The position numbers and the translations under genes were made by a program. A DNA stretch of 13,675 nt. Source: Ruminococcaceae bacterium UBA3323. GTDB taxonomy: Bacteria; Bacillota; Clostridia; Oscillospirales; Acutalibacteraceae. Shown one piece after another: positions 1 through 5,117 of the stretch. The DNA is taken from the NCBI GenBank assembly GCA_002361935.1, contig DESD01000051.1:1-13675 (forward strand), in the 5' to 3' direction. Each line of letters opens with the position of its first letter. Within the stretch, counting starts at the first letter, position 1. A model generated the notes under the pieces. The model did no database searches, was not told the DNA's origin, and saw nothing but the letters and a program-made list of their open reading frames with translations.

Positions 1-10
1 TTTTTTCCAT
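1..10 (-). CDS. 5' tip of a minus-strand gene, product unknown
   Basis: Reading the minus strand, AGGAG at 23-19 is followed after 8 nt by ATG at 10-8 and then Glu-Lys codons before the window ends. Only three codons and one base are visible, so no product can be named. No promoter fits between this start and the terminator at 31-54, so transcription would have to read through that terminator or start within the upstream RNA. The spacing is good for a Firmicute ribosome binding site, but the match is short and could be chance. Confidence 0.4.
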
Positions 11-30
11 ATTTTTCGCTCCTAAAAATA

Positions 31-54
31 AAAAATGCGCAGCCGAAGCTGCGC
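31..54 (-). terminator. Intrinsic terminator of RNA A (UUCG tetraloop)
   Basis: On the minus strand a 7-bp stem (54-48 with 43-37) closes on a C(UUCG)G tetraloop at 47-44, a very stable loop, followed by A and a five-U tract (35-31). The 31 bases 31-61 are identical to 229-259 at the end of RNA B. Confidence 0.85.
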
Positions 55-191
55 CAAAAACACTCGCTCCAACTGTCGCCAAACAATTATAATATTCTCA
101 AGTAAATGGAAATTATAATGGAACAAGTATTTTTTACAAATACTTTTCCCATTTACTTGAAAAATATTTAATTATATTATAATTATTTGGC
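31..191 (-). ncRNA. Structured small RNA A (tandem copy 1), family unknown
   Basis: A minus-strand transcription unit of about 160 nt, bounded by its own promoter (198-226) and intrinsic terminator (31-54). The RNA can fold into one long imperfect hairpin. The closing stem pairs 174-193 with 73-96 with small bulges. The inner stem pairs 149-159 with 99-109 as an 11-bp perfect match. An apical stem-loop lies within 121-147. A U-rich asymmetric internal loop (160-173) separates the two stems. There is no convincing ORF with a ribosome binding site. Copy B (228-395) repeats the same plan. Size and shape recall 6S RNA, but I see no 6S consensus. A cis-acting leader for the gene at the left edge is the main alternative. 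The fold is seen in the sequence; the function is unknown. Confidence 0.6.
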
Positions 192-197
192 AGATTA

Positions 198-226
198 ATT
201 CTATCATATTCAAAATGAAAGGTCAA
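198..226 (-). promoter_or_regulatory. Promoter of RNA A
   Basis: Minus-strand -35 TTGACC (226-221), 17-nt spacer, -10 TAGAAT (203-198). Transcription would start near 191, at the base of the closing stem. The 32 bases 202-233 differ at one position from 406-437, the equivalent part of unit B. Confidence 0.75.
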
Positions 227-227
227 T

Positions 228-252
228 AAAAAATGCGCAGCCGAAGCTGCGC
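228..252 (-). terminator. Intrinsic terminator of RNA B (UUCG tetraloop)
   Basis: Same hairpin as at the end of RNA A: 7-bp stem (252-246 with 241-235), UUCG loop (245-242), then A and a six-U tract (233-228). It leads straight into the -35 element of RNA A at 226-221. Confidence 0.85.
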
Positions 253-395
253 CAAAAACGCACAACTCCGATTTGCTGCGACACAAAATTAAACATATCA
301 TTGGGAAAACAATGTATAAGTTAAGAGAGCCTGCGTTTTTTACAAGTTCACACTTATACATTATTTTCTCCAAAAAATATTTAATTTTGCGTCGC
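228..395 (-). ncRNA. Structured small RNA B (tandem copy 2), family unknown
   Basis: Second minus-strand unit, about 167 nt, with its own promoter and terminator. The closing stem pairs 380-400 with 275-293 and is interrupted by a small bulge. The inner stem pairs 353-371 with 303-320, including ten consecutive pairs plus G-U pairs. A loop of about 32 nt (321-352) caps it. The central bubble has about 8 nt on the 5' side and 9 nt on the 3' side. The stem sequences differ from those of RNA A, yet the architecture is the same, which supports selection for RNA structure. Two short motifs are shared with A: AAATATTTTT in the internal loop and TTGTAAAAAA in the apical region. No Rfam family is recognised by eye. 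Confidence 0.6.
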
Positions 396-401
396 AAAGC
401 T

Positions 402-430
402 ATTTTATCATATTCAAAATAAAAGGTCAA
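402..430 (-). promoter_or_regulatory. Promoter of RNA B
   Basis: Minus-strand -35 TTGACC (430-425), 17-nt spacer, -10 TAAAAT (407-402), preceded by TGA and therefore an extended -10. The predicted start is near 395, at the base of the closing stem. Confidence 0.78.
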
Positions 431-431
431 T

Positions 432-485
432 AAAAAAAGGCTTCTCCTTGAGGAGAAGCTGTCATCGAAGATGACTGATGAGGTG
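432..485 (-). repeat. Dispersed palindromic repeat acting as a minus-strand terminator
   Basis: The left part is a hairpin with an 8-bp stem (440-447 with 452-459, loop TTGA). Reading the minus strand it is followed by a seven-U tract (438-432), so it can stop transcripts coming from the phosphatase side just before the RNA B promoter. A second hairpin, GTCATC-GAA-GATGAC, lies at 461-475. The layout (two adjacent hairpins, then a TGATGAGG-like tail) is the style of intergenic repeats I know from gut Clostridia. Membership in a named family is inferred from memory and was not searched. Confidence 0.6.
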
Positions 486-501
486 TCAACAGAAAAGAAT
501 G

Positions 502-530
502 AAAAAAAGCCACTCTTGTAAAAGAGCAGC
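502..530 (-). terminator. Terminator downstream of the phosphatase gene
   Basis: On the minus strand a 9-bp stem with two G-U pairs (530-522 with 517-509) and a TTAC loop is followed by seven U (508-502). It lies about 75 nt beyond the phosphatase stop codon and is oriented to end that transcript. Confidence 0.7.
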
Positions 531-554
531 AGACCATATAATAATCCCAAATCA

Positions 555-600
555 GCCTCCCTTGTTAAAGGGAGGGGAACCGCTTGCGGCGGAGGAATTC
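555..600. repeat. Dispersed palindromic repeat, copy 1
   Basis: Contains the palindrome CCTCCCTTGTTAAAGGGAGG followed by AACCGCTTGCGGCGGAGG and an ATTC end. A diverged copy sits at 2024-2070. It directly abuts the stop codon of the phosphatase gene. No coding role is seen. Confidence 0.6.
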
Positions 601-603
601 AAT

Positions 604-1230
604 TTATTCCTTTTTTGCCGAAATCGGTGCAGTATCTGCAACCTCAACCTTATTTGCCTGCATCCACAAAGACGGCGTTATGCGCAGCTTAAAGCCATAT
701 CCTGCTTCCATCTGCCAATGCGCCATTGGTGCTTCGGGCAGACCGTAGCAGGCAAGAATTGCCATAAGAACACCTGCATGGCCGACAATAGCCGCCGTTT
801 CCGTTCCGCTTTTAACCATACCCTCAACAATTTTTTCAAAGGCAGAGCATACACGGGCAAAGAATTGGGCATTGCTTTCGCCGTAAGGTGTTTTTGCATG
901 CATATCGCCGCGCAGCCATTCCCTGAAATCCTCATTATCCTTTAAATCCTCTGCCGTGCAGCCTTCAAATTCGCCGAAATCATATTCAATCAGGTCGTTT
1001 ATGACAAGAGGATTATTGTTGGGAAACATTATGTTTGCACTGTCAACACATCTTTTGAGCGGAGAGGTAAAAACAGCCTGCACCTCCGGATAATGATGAT
1101 GTGCTTTTATGCTTCTTAAGGAAGATATACTATCTGTAGTGAGTGGTAAATCTGTATGCCCAATATACTGTGCGTTTAGATTTCCTTTTGTTAATCCATG
1201 CCTAAAAAGATAAATTGTGTACGTTTTCAT
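604..1230 (-). CDS. Histidine phosphatase (phosphoglycerate mutase-like) family protein
   Basis: A 208-residue cytoplasmic protein of the histidine phosphatase superfamily, which removes phosphate through a phospho-histidine intermediate. The catalytic RHG motif is at residues 10-12 (H11 is the nucleophile). The SPLKR segment at 56-60 supplies a phosphate-binding Arg. E82, in LIEYDFGEFEG, fits the acid/base Glu. GHAG at 150-153 carries the second catalytic His, H151. The substrate cannot be read from sequence; small-molecule phosphatases of this group include alpha-ribazole phosphatase and broad-specificity enzymes. I chose the ATG at 1230 because GGGGG lies 8 nt upstream. An in-frame TTG at 1254 would add eight residues but lacks a clear ribosome binding site. 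The gene is divergent from the XRE regulator, so regulation by that protein is possible. Confidence 0.85.
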   Translation of the reverse strand: MKTYTIYLFRHGLTKGNLNAQYIGHTDLPLTTDSISSLRSIKAHHHYPEVQAVFTSPLKRCVDSANIMFPNNNPLVINDLIEYDFGEFEGCTAEDLKDNEDFREWLRGDMHAKTPYGESNAQFFARVCSAFEKIVEGMVKSGTETAAIVGHAGVLMAILACYGLPEAPMAHWQMEAGYGFKLRITPSLWMQANKVEVADTAPISAKKE

Positions 1231-1287
1231 TTTAAAACCCCCGATTTGAGCCAATAATTACAATTTATTTACAAAGCAAACTTTCTA

Positions 1288-1320
1288 TTTACTTATATGA
1301 AAACAAAGAGTATAATACAA
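1288..1320. promoter_or_regulatory. Overlapping divergent promoters, phosphatase / XRE regulator
   Basis: Plus strand: TTTACT (1288-1293), 17 nt, TATAAT (1311-1316), driving the XRE gene. Minus strand: TTGTAT (1320-1315), 17 nt, TATAAG (1297-1292), driving the phosphatase. The two promoters occupy almost the same bases, so polymerase binding in one direction should exclude the other. The -35 boxes are weak matches. Confidence 0.5.
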
Positions 1321-1372
1321 AATGTATAACGAATTAAAAAATATTGTGTGAAAGAAAAAAGGATATGTAAAA

Positions 1373-2002
1373 ATGGCAGACACGAAAGAAAAAAATTCTA
1401 AATTCGCTGCGATACTTTCTCAGCTTAGAAAGGAAAGAGGATGCAGCCAGAAAAAGGCGGCCGCAGATTTAGGTATCAGCCAGGCGCTTTTAAGCCACTA
1501 TGAAAAGGGCATAAGAGAATGCGGGCTTGATTTTGTTATAAAATGCAGTGATTATTACGGTGTTACAACCGATTATCTGCTTGGTGTTTCAACAAGCAGA
1601 TACGGAATTGATGAGGATTACCTTTACAGAATTTCAAGCGAGGGCGGCGAGGGCTCTACAATGAGCACAATTTCCCAGGGAATGAAAATTCTGCTTGAAA
1701 CAGCGGTTGCTTCTACCGAAGGAACGGATACAATCCGATATCTTCATGATTATTATATGCTTTGCCTTTACAGGGGCGCATTAACCCTTGCAAAATCGGG
1801 AAAGCTTCCGTCGGAAATGTTCCGTCTTGATTATACAATCGGTCACGAGCTTGCCTCTGCAGCTATTTCGCTTTTGGATGCCCGCTTTGTTTTTATTGAA
1901 GATAAATCCAGAACCGGAGCGGATATGATTAATCAGTCAGAGCTGCATACCATCATTGAAGAAGCGGAAAACTATCTGATGACAAATCTTATTTCCGAAT
2001 AA
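1373..2002 (+). CDS. XRE-family helix-turn-helix transcriptional regulator
   Basis: A 209-residue protein. Residues 11-71 form a Cro/CI-type (HTH_3) DNA-binding domain: LSQLRKERGCSQ leads the helix-turn-helix, ISQALLSHYEKG holds the recognition helix, and DYLLGVS is the usual end of the domain. The remaining 135 residues look helical and match no domain I recognise; no protease, metal-binding or membrane motif is evident. AAAGGA at 1358-1363 is spaced 9 nt from the ATG. A promoter overlaps that of the divergent phosphatase gene, a layout often seen for autoregulators that also control their neighbour. Target genes are unknown. Confidence 0.85.
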   Translation: MADTKEKNSKFAAILSQLRKERGCSQKKAAADLGISQALLSHYEKGIRECGLDFVIKCSDYYGVTTDYLLGVSTSRYGIDEDYLYRISSEGGEGSTMSTISQGMKILLETAVASTEGTDTIRYLHDYYMLCLYRGALTLAKSGKLPSEMFRLDYTIGHELASAAISLLDARFVFIEDKSRTGADMINQSELHTIIEEAENYLMTNLISE

Positions 2003-2023
2003 TTTTACTTTATGCTTTCCGTG

Positions 2024-2070
2024 TTCTTCTTTGTTAAAGGGAAGTAAACCGCTTGCAGCGGAGGGATTCA
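2024..2070. repeat. Dispersed palindromic repeat, copy 2
   Basis: Shares TTGTTAAAGGGA, the AACCGCTTGC-GCGGAGG core and the ATTC end with 555-600. The palindrome here is CTTCTTT/AAAGGGAAG with G-U pairs. It lies between the convergent ends of the XRE and mtnN genes and may fold in both transcripts, but it has no U-tract on either strand. The rest of the 2003-2116 gap shows nothing else. Confidence 0.55.
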
Positions 2071-2116
2071 TCCGAAAGCTGAGGAATCTGTTATTTATCC
2101 GTTTTGTTTGCAGCTG

Positions 2117-2830
2117 TTAAAATTCTGCAAACTCTGTTTGCGTTTTCTCGGAAGCAATATATTTTAAAATGATTGCCGTAGATTTTTCTGCGGCAATTTT
2201 TTTGAAGGTAGGGTAATCAAGCTGTGCCTTTTCATCCCCTCCGTCACTGACAGAGCGAAGAACGGCAAACGGAATTTTGTTTGCACGGCAGACATGACCG
2301 ATGGCGGCACCCTCCATTTCTCCGCAGACGGCACCGAAATGGCTGTTCAGAAATTTTTTTAATTCGGTATCGGCAATAAAGGTGTCTCCGCTTGCAACTG
2401 TTCCTCTGCGGATTTTTTCGCCGGAATGTATTGCAATTCTTGCAAGCCGATCGGATATTTCCCTGTCTGTTTCGATTTTTATGGTGTTCAGCCCGTTGAT
2501 AAATCCCCTTGGCTCACCGAGGGCCGTAATATCAATATCATATTGGCAAACATCATCGGCAATTACGATATTTTTAATTACAACATCCTCTGCAAGCGAG
2601 CAGCCAACACCGATATTGATAATTTTATCGACATCAAAATGATCAATCATAGCCTGCGTGCAGAGTGCGGCATTCACCTTTCCGGGATTGCACCTTACAG
2701 TGCAGACCATAACATCATCAATATATCCGCATACAAAGGAACAGCCGGCAAGCTCCGTTAAAACAGGGCTTGTTATTTTCCTTTTTATAGCCGAAACCTC
2801 AACGTCCATTGCGCCGATAATACCAATCAT
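2117..2830 (-). CDS. mtnN: 5'-methylthioadenosine/S-adenosylhomocysteine nucleosidase
   Basis: A 237-residue enzyme that hydrolyses methylthioadenosine and S-adenosylhomocysteine to adenine plus the thioribose product, feeding methionine salvage and relieving inhibition of methyltransferases. The N-terminal GIIGAMDVEV matches the family; E11 corresponds to the catalytic Glu12 of E. coli MtnN. SGDTFI (147-152) and GEMEG (170-174) line the nucleoside site. D196, in SVSDGG, matches catalytic Asp197. Length is normal (about 230). I chose ATG 2830, because AGAGGTGA lies 5 nt upstream. The longer GTG start at 2839 would fall inside that ribosome binding site. The gene is divergent from the rpmH operon. 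It might recycle SAH produced by RsmG or other methyltransferases, but that link is speculative. Confidence 0.93.
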   Translation of the reverse strand: MIGIIGAMDVEVSAIKRKITSPVLTELAGCSFVCGYIDDVMVCTVRCNPGKVNAALCTQAMIDHFDVDKIINIGVGCSLAEDVVIKNIVIADDVCQYDIDITALGEPRGFINGLNTIKIETDREISDRLARIAIHSGEKIRRGTVASGDTFIADTELKKFLNSHFGAVCGEMEGAAIGHVCRANKIPFAVLRSVSDGGDEKAQLDYPTFKKIAAEKSTAIILKYIASEKTQTEFAEF

Positions 2831-2890
2831 TGCCGTCACCTCTTGAAAAAATTAGTGCTTTCAAAAATGAATGCCCCTATATGTAGTATT

Positions 2891-2919
2891 ATTATAATAT
2901 ATAATCTTAAAAAAAACAA
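2891..2919 (-). promoter_or_regulatory. mtnN promoter
   Basis: Minus-strand TTGTTT (2919-2914), 17-nt spacer, perfect TATAAT (2896-2891). It lies about 60 nt upstream of the mtnN start and is back to back with the rpmH promoter. Confidence 0.65.
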
Positions 2920-2936
2920 GATTTATTAATTTTCTG

Positions 2937-2966
2937 TTGACAAGTTGGCGAATTATATAATATAAT
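2937..2966 (+). promoter_or_regulatory. Strong consensus promoter of the rpmH operon
   Basis: Perfect TTGACA (2937-2942) and perfect TATAAT (2961-2966) with an 18-nt spacer. The expected start near 2973 gives an unusually long leader of about 360 nt to rpmH, because the 2990-3267 element lies in between. Confidence 0.8.
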
Positions 2967-2989
2967 GTTTATCGCTATTAGTATGAGCC

Positions 2990-3267
2990 CAGGCAATGAA
3001 GAAAAATCCGAACCTGCCAAAATGCAGTATTAAAGCGAATTTGAAATTTTTCACTGTTGCCTTGCGCCAAGCAAGGCTGCCATCTCAAAATCCCAAATTC
3101 ATCTTTACTCCAAGCATTTTGGTGCGAAGCAGTTTAAATTGTGCTGATTTGTTCTTAATCAAGGCACAAAAACGCAGGAATACTTTCCGTATTCCGAGGC
3201 TTTTTAACAAAGAGTAAGGGCAAATCAGCGAATTTAAACCATAGTTCGGATTTCTCTTCATTGCCTG
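2990..3267. mobile_element. MITE-like element with 24-bp terminal inverted repeats in the rpmH leader
   Basis: Bases 2990-3013 and 3244-3267 are inverted repeats, 23 of 24 matching. Inside are two nested hairpin arms. Arm 1 pairs 3017-3025 with 3114-3122 and 3037-3043 with 3094-3100, capped by a GCCTTGC/GCAAGGC hairpin (3059-3077). Arm 2 pairs 3132-3151 with 3221-3239 and holds a GGAATAC/GTATTCC hairpin (3177-3195). There is no transposase and no clear target-site duplication. Short ORFs cross it on both strands but look incidental. It could be a non-autonomous mobile element, a structured leader RNA of the rpmH operon, or an insertion since co-opted as one. Confidence 0.6.
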
Positions 3268-3332
3268 CACTATACCGTGCAGAGAATATAAAGATTAAGA
3301 CAAGTTTAGTCTGTGAAAGGTAGTGAATTTTA

Positions 3333-3467
3333 ATGAAAAGAACATTTCAGCCAAAGAAAAGACACGCTCAGAAGGAACACGGCTTCAGAAAAAGAATGTC
3401 AACAAGAAGCGGCAGAAAGGTTTTGGCAAGACGCCGCGCTAAAGGCAGAAAGCAGCTTTCCTATTAA
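3333..3467 (+). CDS. rpmH: 50S ribosomal protein L34
   Basis: A 44-residue, strongly basic protein beginning MKRTFQPKKRHAQKEHGFR and ending RAKGRKQLSY, the full-length bacterial L34 of the large ribosomal subunit. AAAGG at 3316-3320 is a rather distant ribosome binding site, 12 nt from the ATG. It is the first gene of the operon and is followed 44 nt later by rnpA, the near-universal bacterial pairing. A weak 5-bp hairpin (TGCAC/GTGCA, 3266-3281) lies upstream, just after the MITE-like element. Confidence 0.97.
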   Translation: MKRTFQPKKRHAQKEHGFRKRMSTRSGRKVLARRRAKGRKQLSY

Positions 3468-3511
3468 TTATTAAGCTGTAAACGCCATTCAGAGCTAAAA
3501 GGAACAAAATC

Positions 3512-3844
3512 GTGAAAATCAATACCTTAAAAGAAAACAAGGATTTTCGCCGTTTATATTATCGGGGAAAAAGCATTGCCTCCCCCTGCCTTGTAACTTA
3601 CGTTATGAAAAACCGAAGCGGCAGGGTAAGAGTTGGGATAACCAGCGGCAAAAAAATCGGTAAAGCGGTAAAAAGAAATCGGGCAAGGCGTATTATCAGG
3701 GCTGCATATTATCAGCTTAACGGCAGAGTTAAATGCAGCTGCGATATCGTTTTCGTTGCCCGCACAAAAACAACAGAGGTTAAAATGCAAAATGTTTTGG
3801 CAGATATGGAAAACCATCTTTTGCAGCTTGGAGTAATAGAATGA
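3512..3844 (+). CDS. rnpA: Ribonuclease P protein component
   Basis: A 110-residue protein subunit of RNase P, which works with the RNA subunit to cut 5' leaders from precursor tRNAs. The basic signature KRNRARRIIR (residues 54-63) and the preceding VGITSGKKIGKAV are the family's RNA-binding core; length is typical. The start is GTG, chosen because AAAAGGA at 3497-3503 lies 8 nt upstream and MKINTLKENKDFRRLY is the usual N-terminus. The stop overlaps the yidD start by 4 nt (ATGA), implying translational coupling. Confidence 0.96.
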   Translation: MKINTLKENKDFRRLYYRGKSIASPCLVTYVMKNRSGRVRVGITSGKKIGKAVKRNRARRIIRAAYYQLNGRVKCSCDIVFVARTKTTEVKMQNVLADMENHLLQLGVIE

Positions 3845-4095
3845 AGAATCCCGTAAAAAAGCTGTTTATTTTTCTTATCCGTACATACCAGATAACATTA
3901 AGCCCAAGGTTTTCGCATGGTTCATGCCGCTATGTGCCTACCTGCTCGCAATATGCGATTGAGGCAATAGAGGTGCATGGTGTTTTCAAGGGTACTCTTC
4001 TTGCAATAAGAAGAATTTTAAGATGCAACCCCTTTTTTAAAGGCGGTTACGATCCGGTTCCTCCAAAAAAGAATAAAAATGAGGAAAGTAAATGA
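3841..4095 (+). CDS. yidD: Membrane protein insertion efficiency factor YidD
   Basis: An 84-residue, membrane-associated small protein that assists YidC in inserting inner-membrane proteins. Hallmarks are all present: an N-terminal amphipathic stretch (LFIFLIRTYQITLSP), SCRYVPTCSQYAIEAI with the conserved cysteines, and RCNPFFKGGYDPVP. Its place between rnpA and yidC is the standard one. It overlaps both neighbours by 4 nt. Confidence 0.95.
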   Translation: MKNPVKKLFIFLIRTYQITLSPRFSHGSCRYVPTCSQYAIEAIEVHGVFKGTLLAIRRILRCNPFFKGGYDPVPPKKNKNEESK

Positions 4096-5105
4096 ATATG
4101 CTTAGCCCTATTTTACTTAAAATGTCGGCAGGCGGCGGTGGACCATTTATGCCGCTTTACTGGCTTTTCGGTAAGTGTATGCACTTTTTGCTTGAAATTC
4201 TCCAGAACGATTATTTCATTGCTATCATCCTGTTTACGGTTTTAACAAGGCTTATTTTGCTGCCGATTAATGTAAGGCAGCAGAAAACAACGGCAAAAAG
4301 CGCAAGAATTCAGCCAAAAATTCAAAAAATCCAGAAGAAATATAATATTCGCGGAATATCCGATCCAAAGCAGCGTCAGAAGATGCAGGCAAAAATGAAC
4401 GAGGAAATGCAGGAGCTTTATGCAAGAGAGGGTCACAACCCGATGCAGATGGGCTGCGGGCCAATGGTTTTCCAGATGGTTTTCCTTATGGGTATCGTTG
4501 GAATTATTTATTATCCGCTTGCATATGTTATCGGTATTAATAATATCAACGAACAGTCTGATTTTCTTATAGGGCTTTTGGAAAAGGCAAACTATGCCGG
4601 AAACTATCTGCAGCTTGGTATTCTTGAAAACTGGGAAACCTTAAGAGACACTGTTGCTGCAAAGCTTCCCGATATGTTTACCGCTGAAAGAATTGCAGCA
4701 ATTGATGATTTCCGCTCGGGGCTTTATATAGGCGGCCTTGATATGACGGCAATCCCGCATTGGAAAGACGGAATCATTGTTATTATTCCGATTTTATCGC
4801 TTATAACATCCCTTGGTTCAACACTTATTTCTACATTTATTTCAAAGAAAAACAATCCTGCAGCGGCTCAGCAGATGAGCCAGATGATGATTATGATGCT
4901 TATGATGCCTCTTTTCTCATTCTACATTGCATTCAAGGTGCCTGCAGCTGTTGGTTTTTACTGGATTATCTCAAATTTTATTGCAATAATTCAGCAGTTA
5001 TTTATTGCAAAATTCTTCCCTCCAAGAAAGAGCCAGGCAAGGCTTATGGTTGAAAATACCATTGAGCGCCGCTCAAGAGAGGAAAATATCAAGAAAATTA
5101 AATAA
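4092..5105 (+). CDS. yidC: YidC/Oxa1 family membrane protein insertase
   Basis: A 337-residue polytopic inner-membrane protein that inserts and folds membrane proteins with or without SecYEG. The first conserved transmembrane segment (about 40-60) carries R53 in VLTRLILLPI, matching the groove Arg of Gram-positive YidC. A basic cytoplasmic coiled hairpin follows (about 62-115), then further membrane segments near 122-147, 228-250, 258-278 and 282-308. The stretch of about 150-225 between segments is longer than in B. subtilis SpoIIIJ. The N-terminus lacks a lipobox Cys, unlike SpoIIIJ, and the tail is basic. A run rich in Met (MMIMMLMM) lies in one membrane segment. GAGGAAAG within the end of yidD serves as ribosome binding site. 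Confidence 0.95.
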   Translation: MNMLSPILLKMSAGGGGPFMPLYWLFGKCMHFLLEILQNDYFIAIILFTVLTRLILLPINVRQQKTTAKSARIQPKIQKIQKKYNIRGISDPKQRQKMQAKMNEEMQELYAREGHNPMQMGCGPMVFQMVFLMGIVGIIYYPLAYVIGINNINEQSDFLIGLLEKANYAGNYLQLGILENWETLRDTVAAKLPDMFTAERIAAIDDFRSGLYIGGLDMTAIPHWKDGIIVIIPILSLITSLGSTLISTFISKKNNPAAAQQMSQMMIMMLMMPLFSFYIAFKVPAAVGFYWIISNFIAIIQQLFIAKFFPPRKSQARLMVENTIERRSREENIKKIK

Positions 5106-5117
5106 TCGGAGGATTGT

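Noticed and set aside
31..395. Assignment of the two RNAs to 6S RNA
   Set aside because: Length and long-hairpin shape fit, but the conserved GC-flanked central bubble of 6S is not recognisable and the stems are very AT-rich. Kept as an alternative only; a covariance search would decide.
134..945. Long open frames on both strands across the RNA/repeat region and antisense to the phosphatase (134-550 minus, 478-945 plus)
   Set aside because: They lack ribosome binding sites, cross hairpins and terminators, and resemble no protein family. They are shadows of AT-rich structured DNA and of the phosphatase gene.
2983..3033. A 16-codon frame at the 5' end of the rpmH leader as a regulatory leader peptide
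   Set aside because: No ribosome binding site and no run of regulatory codons; it simply enters the inverted repeat.
2996..3270. 73-codon (plus) and 61-codon (minus) frames inside the inverted-repeat element
   Set aside because: No Shine-Dalgarno, starts lie in the terminal inverted repeats, and both strands are open because of the palindromic structure. Better explained by the repeat.
1..3332. DnaA boxes / oriC
   Set aside because: Looked for TTATCCACA-like clusters in the large intergenic regions; only isolated partial matches such as TTATCC were found.
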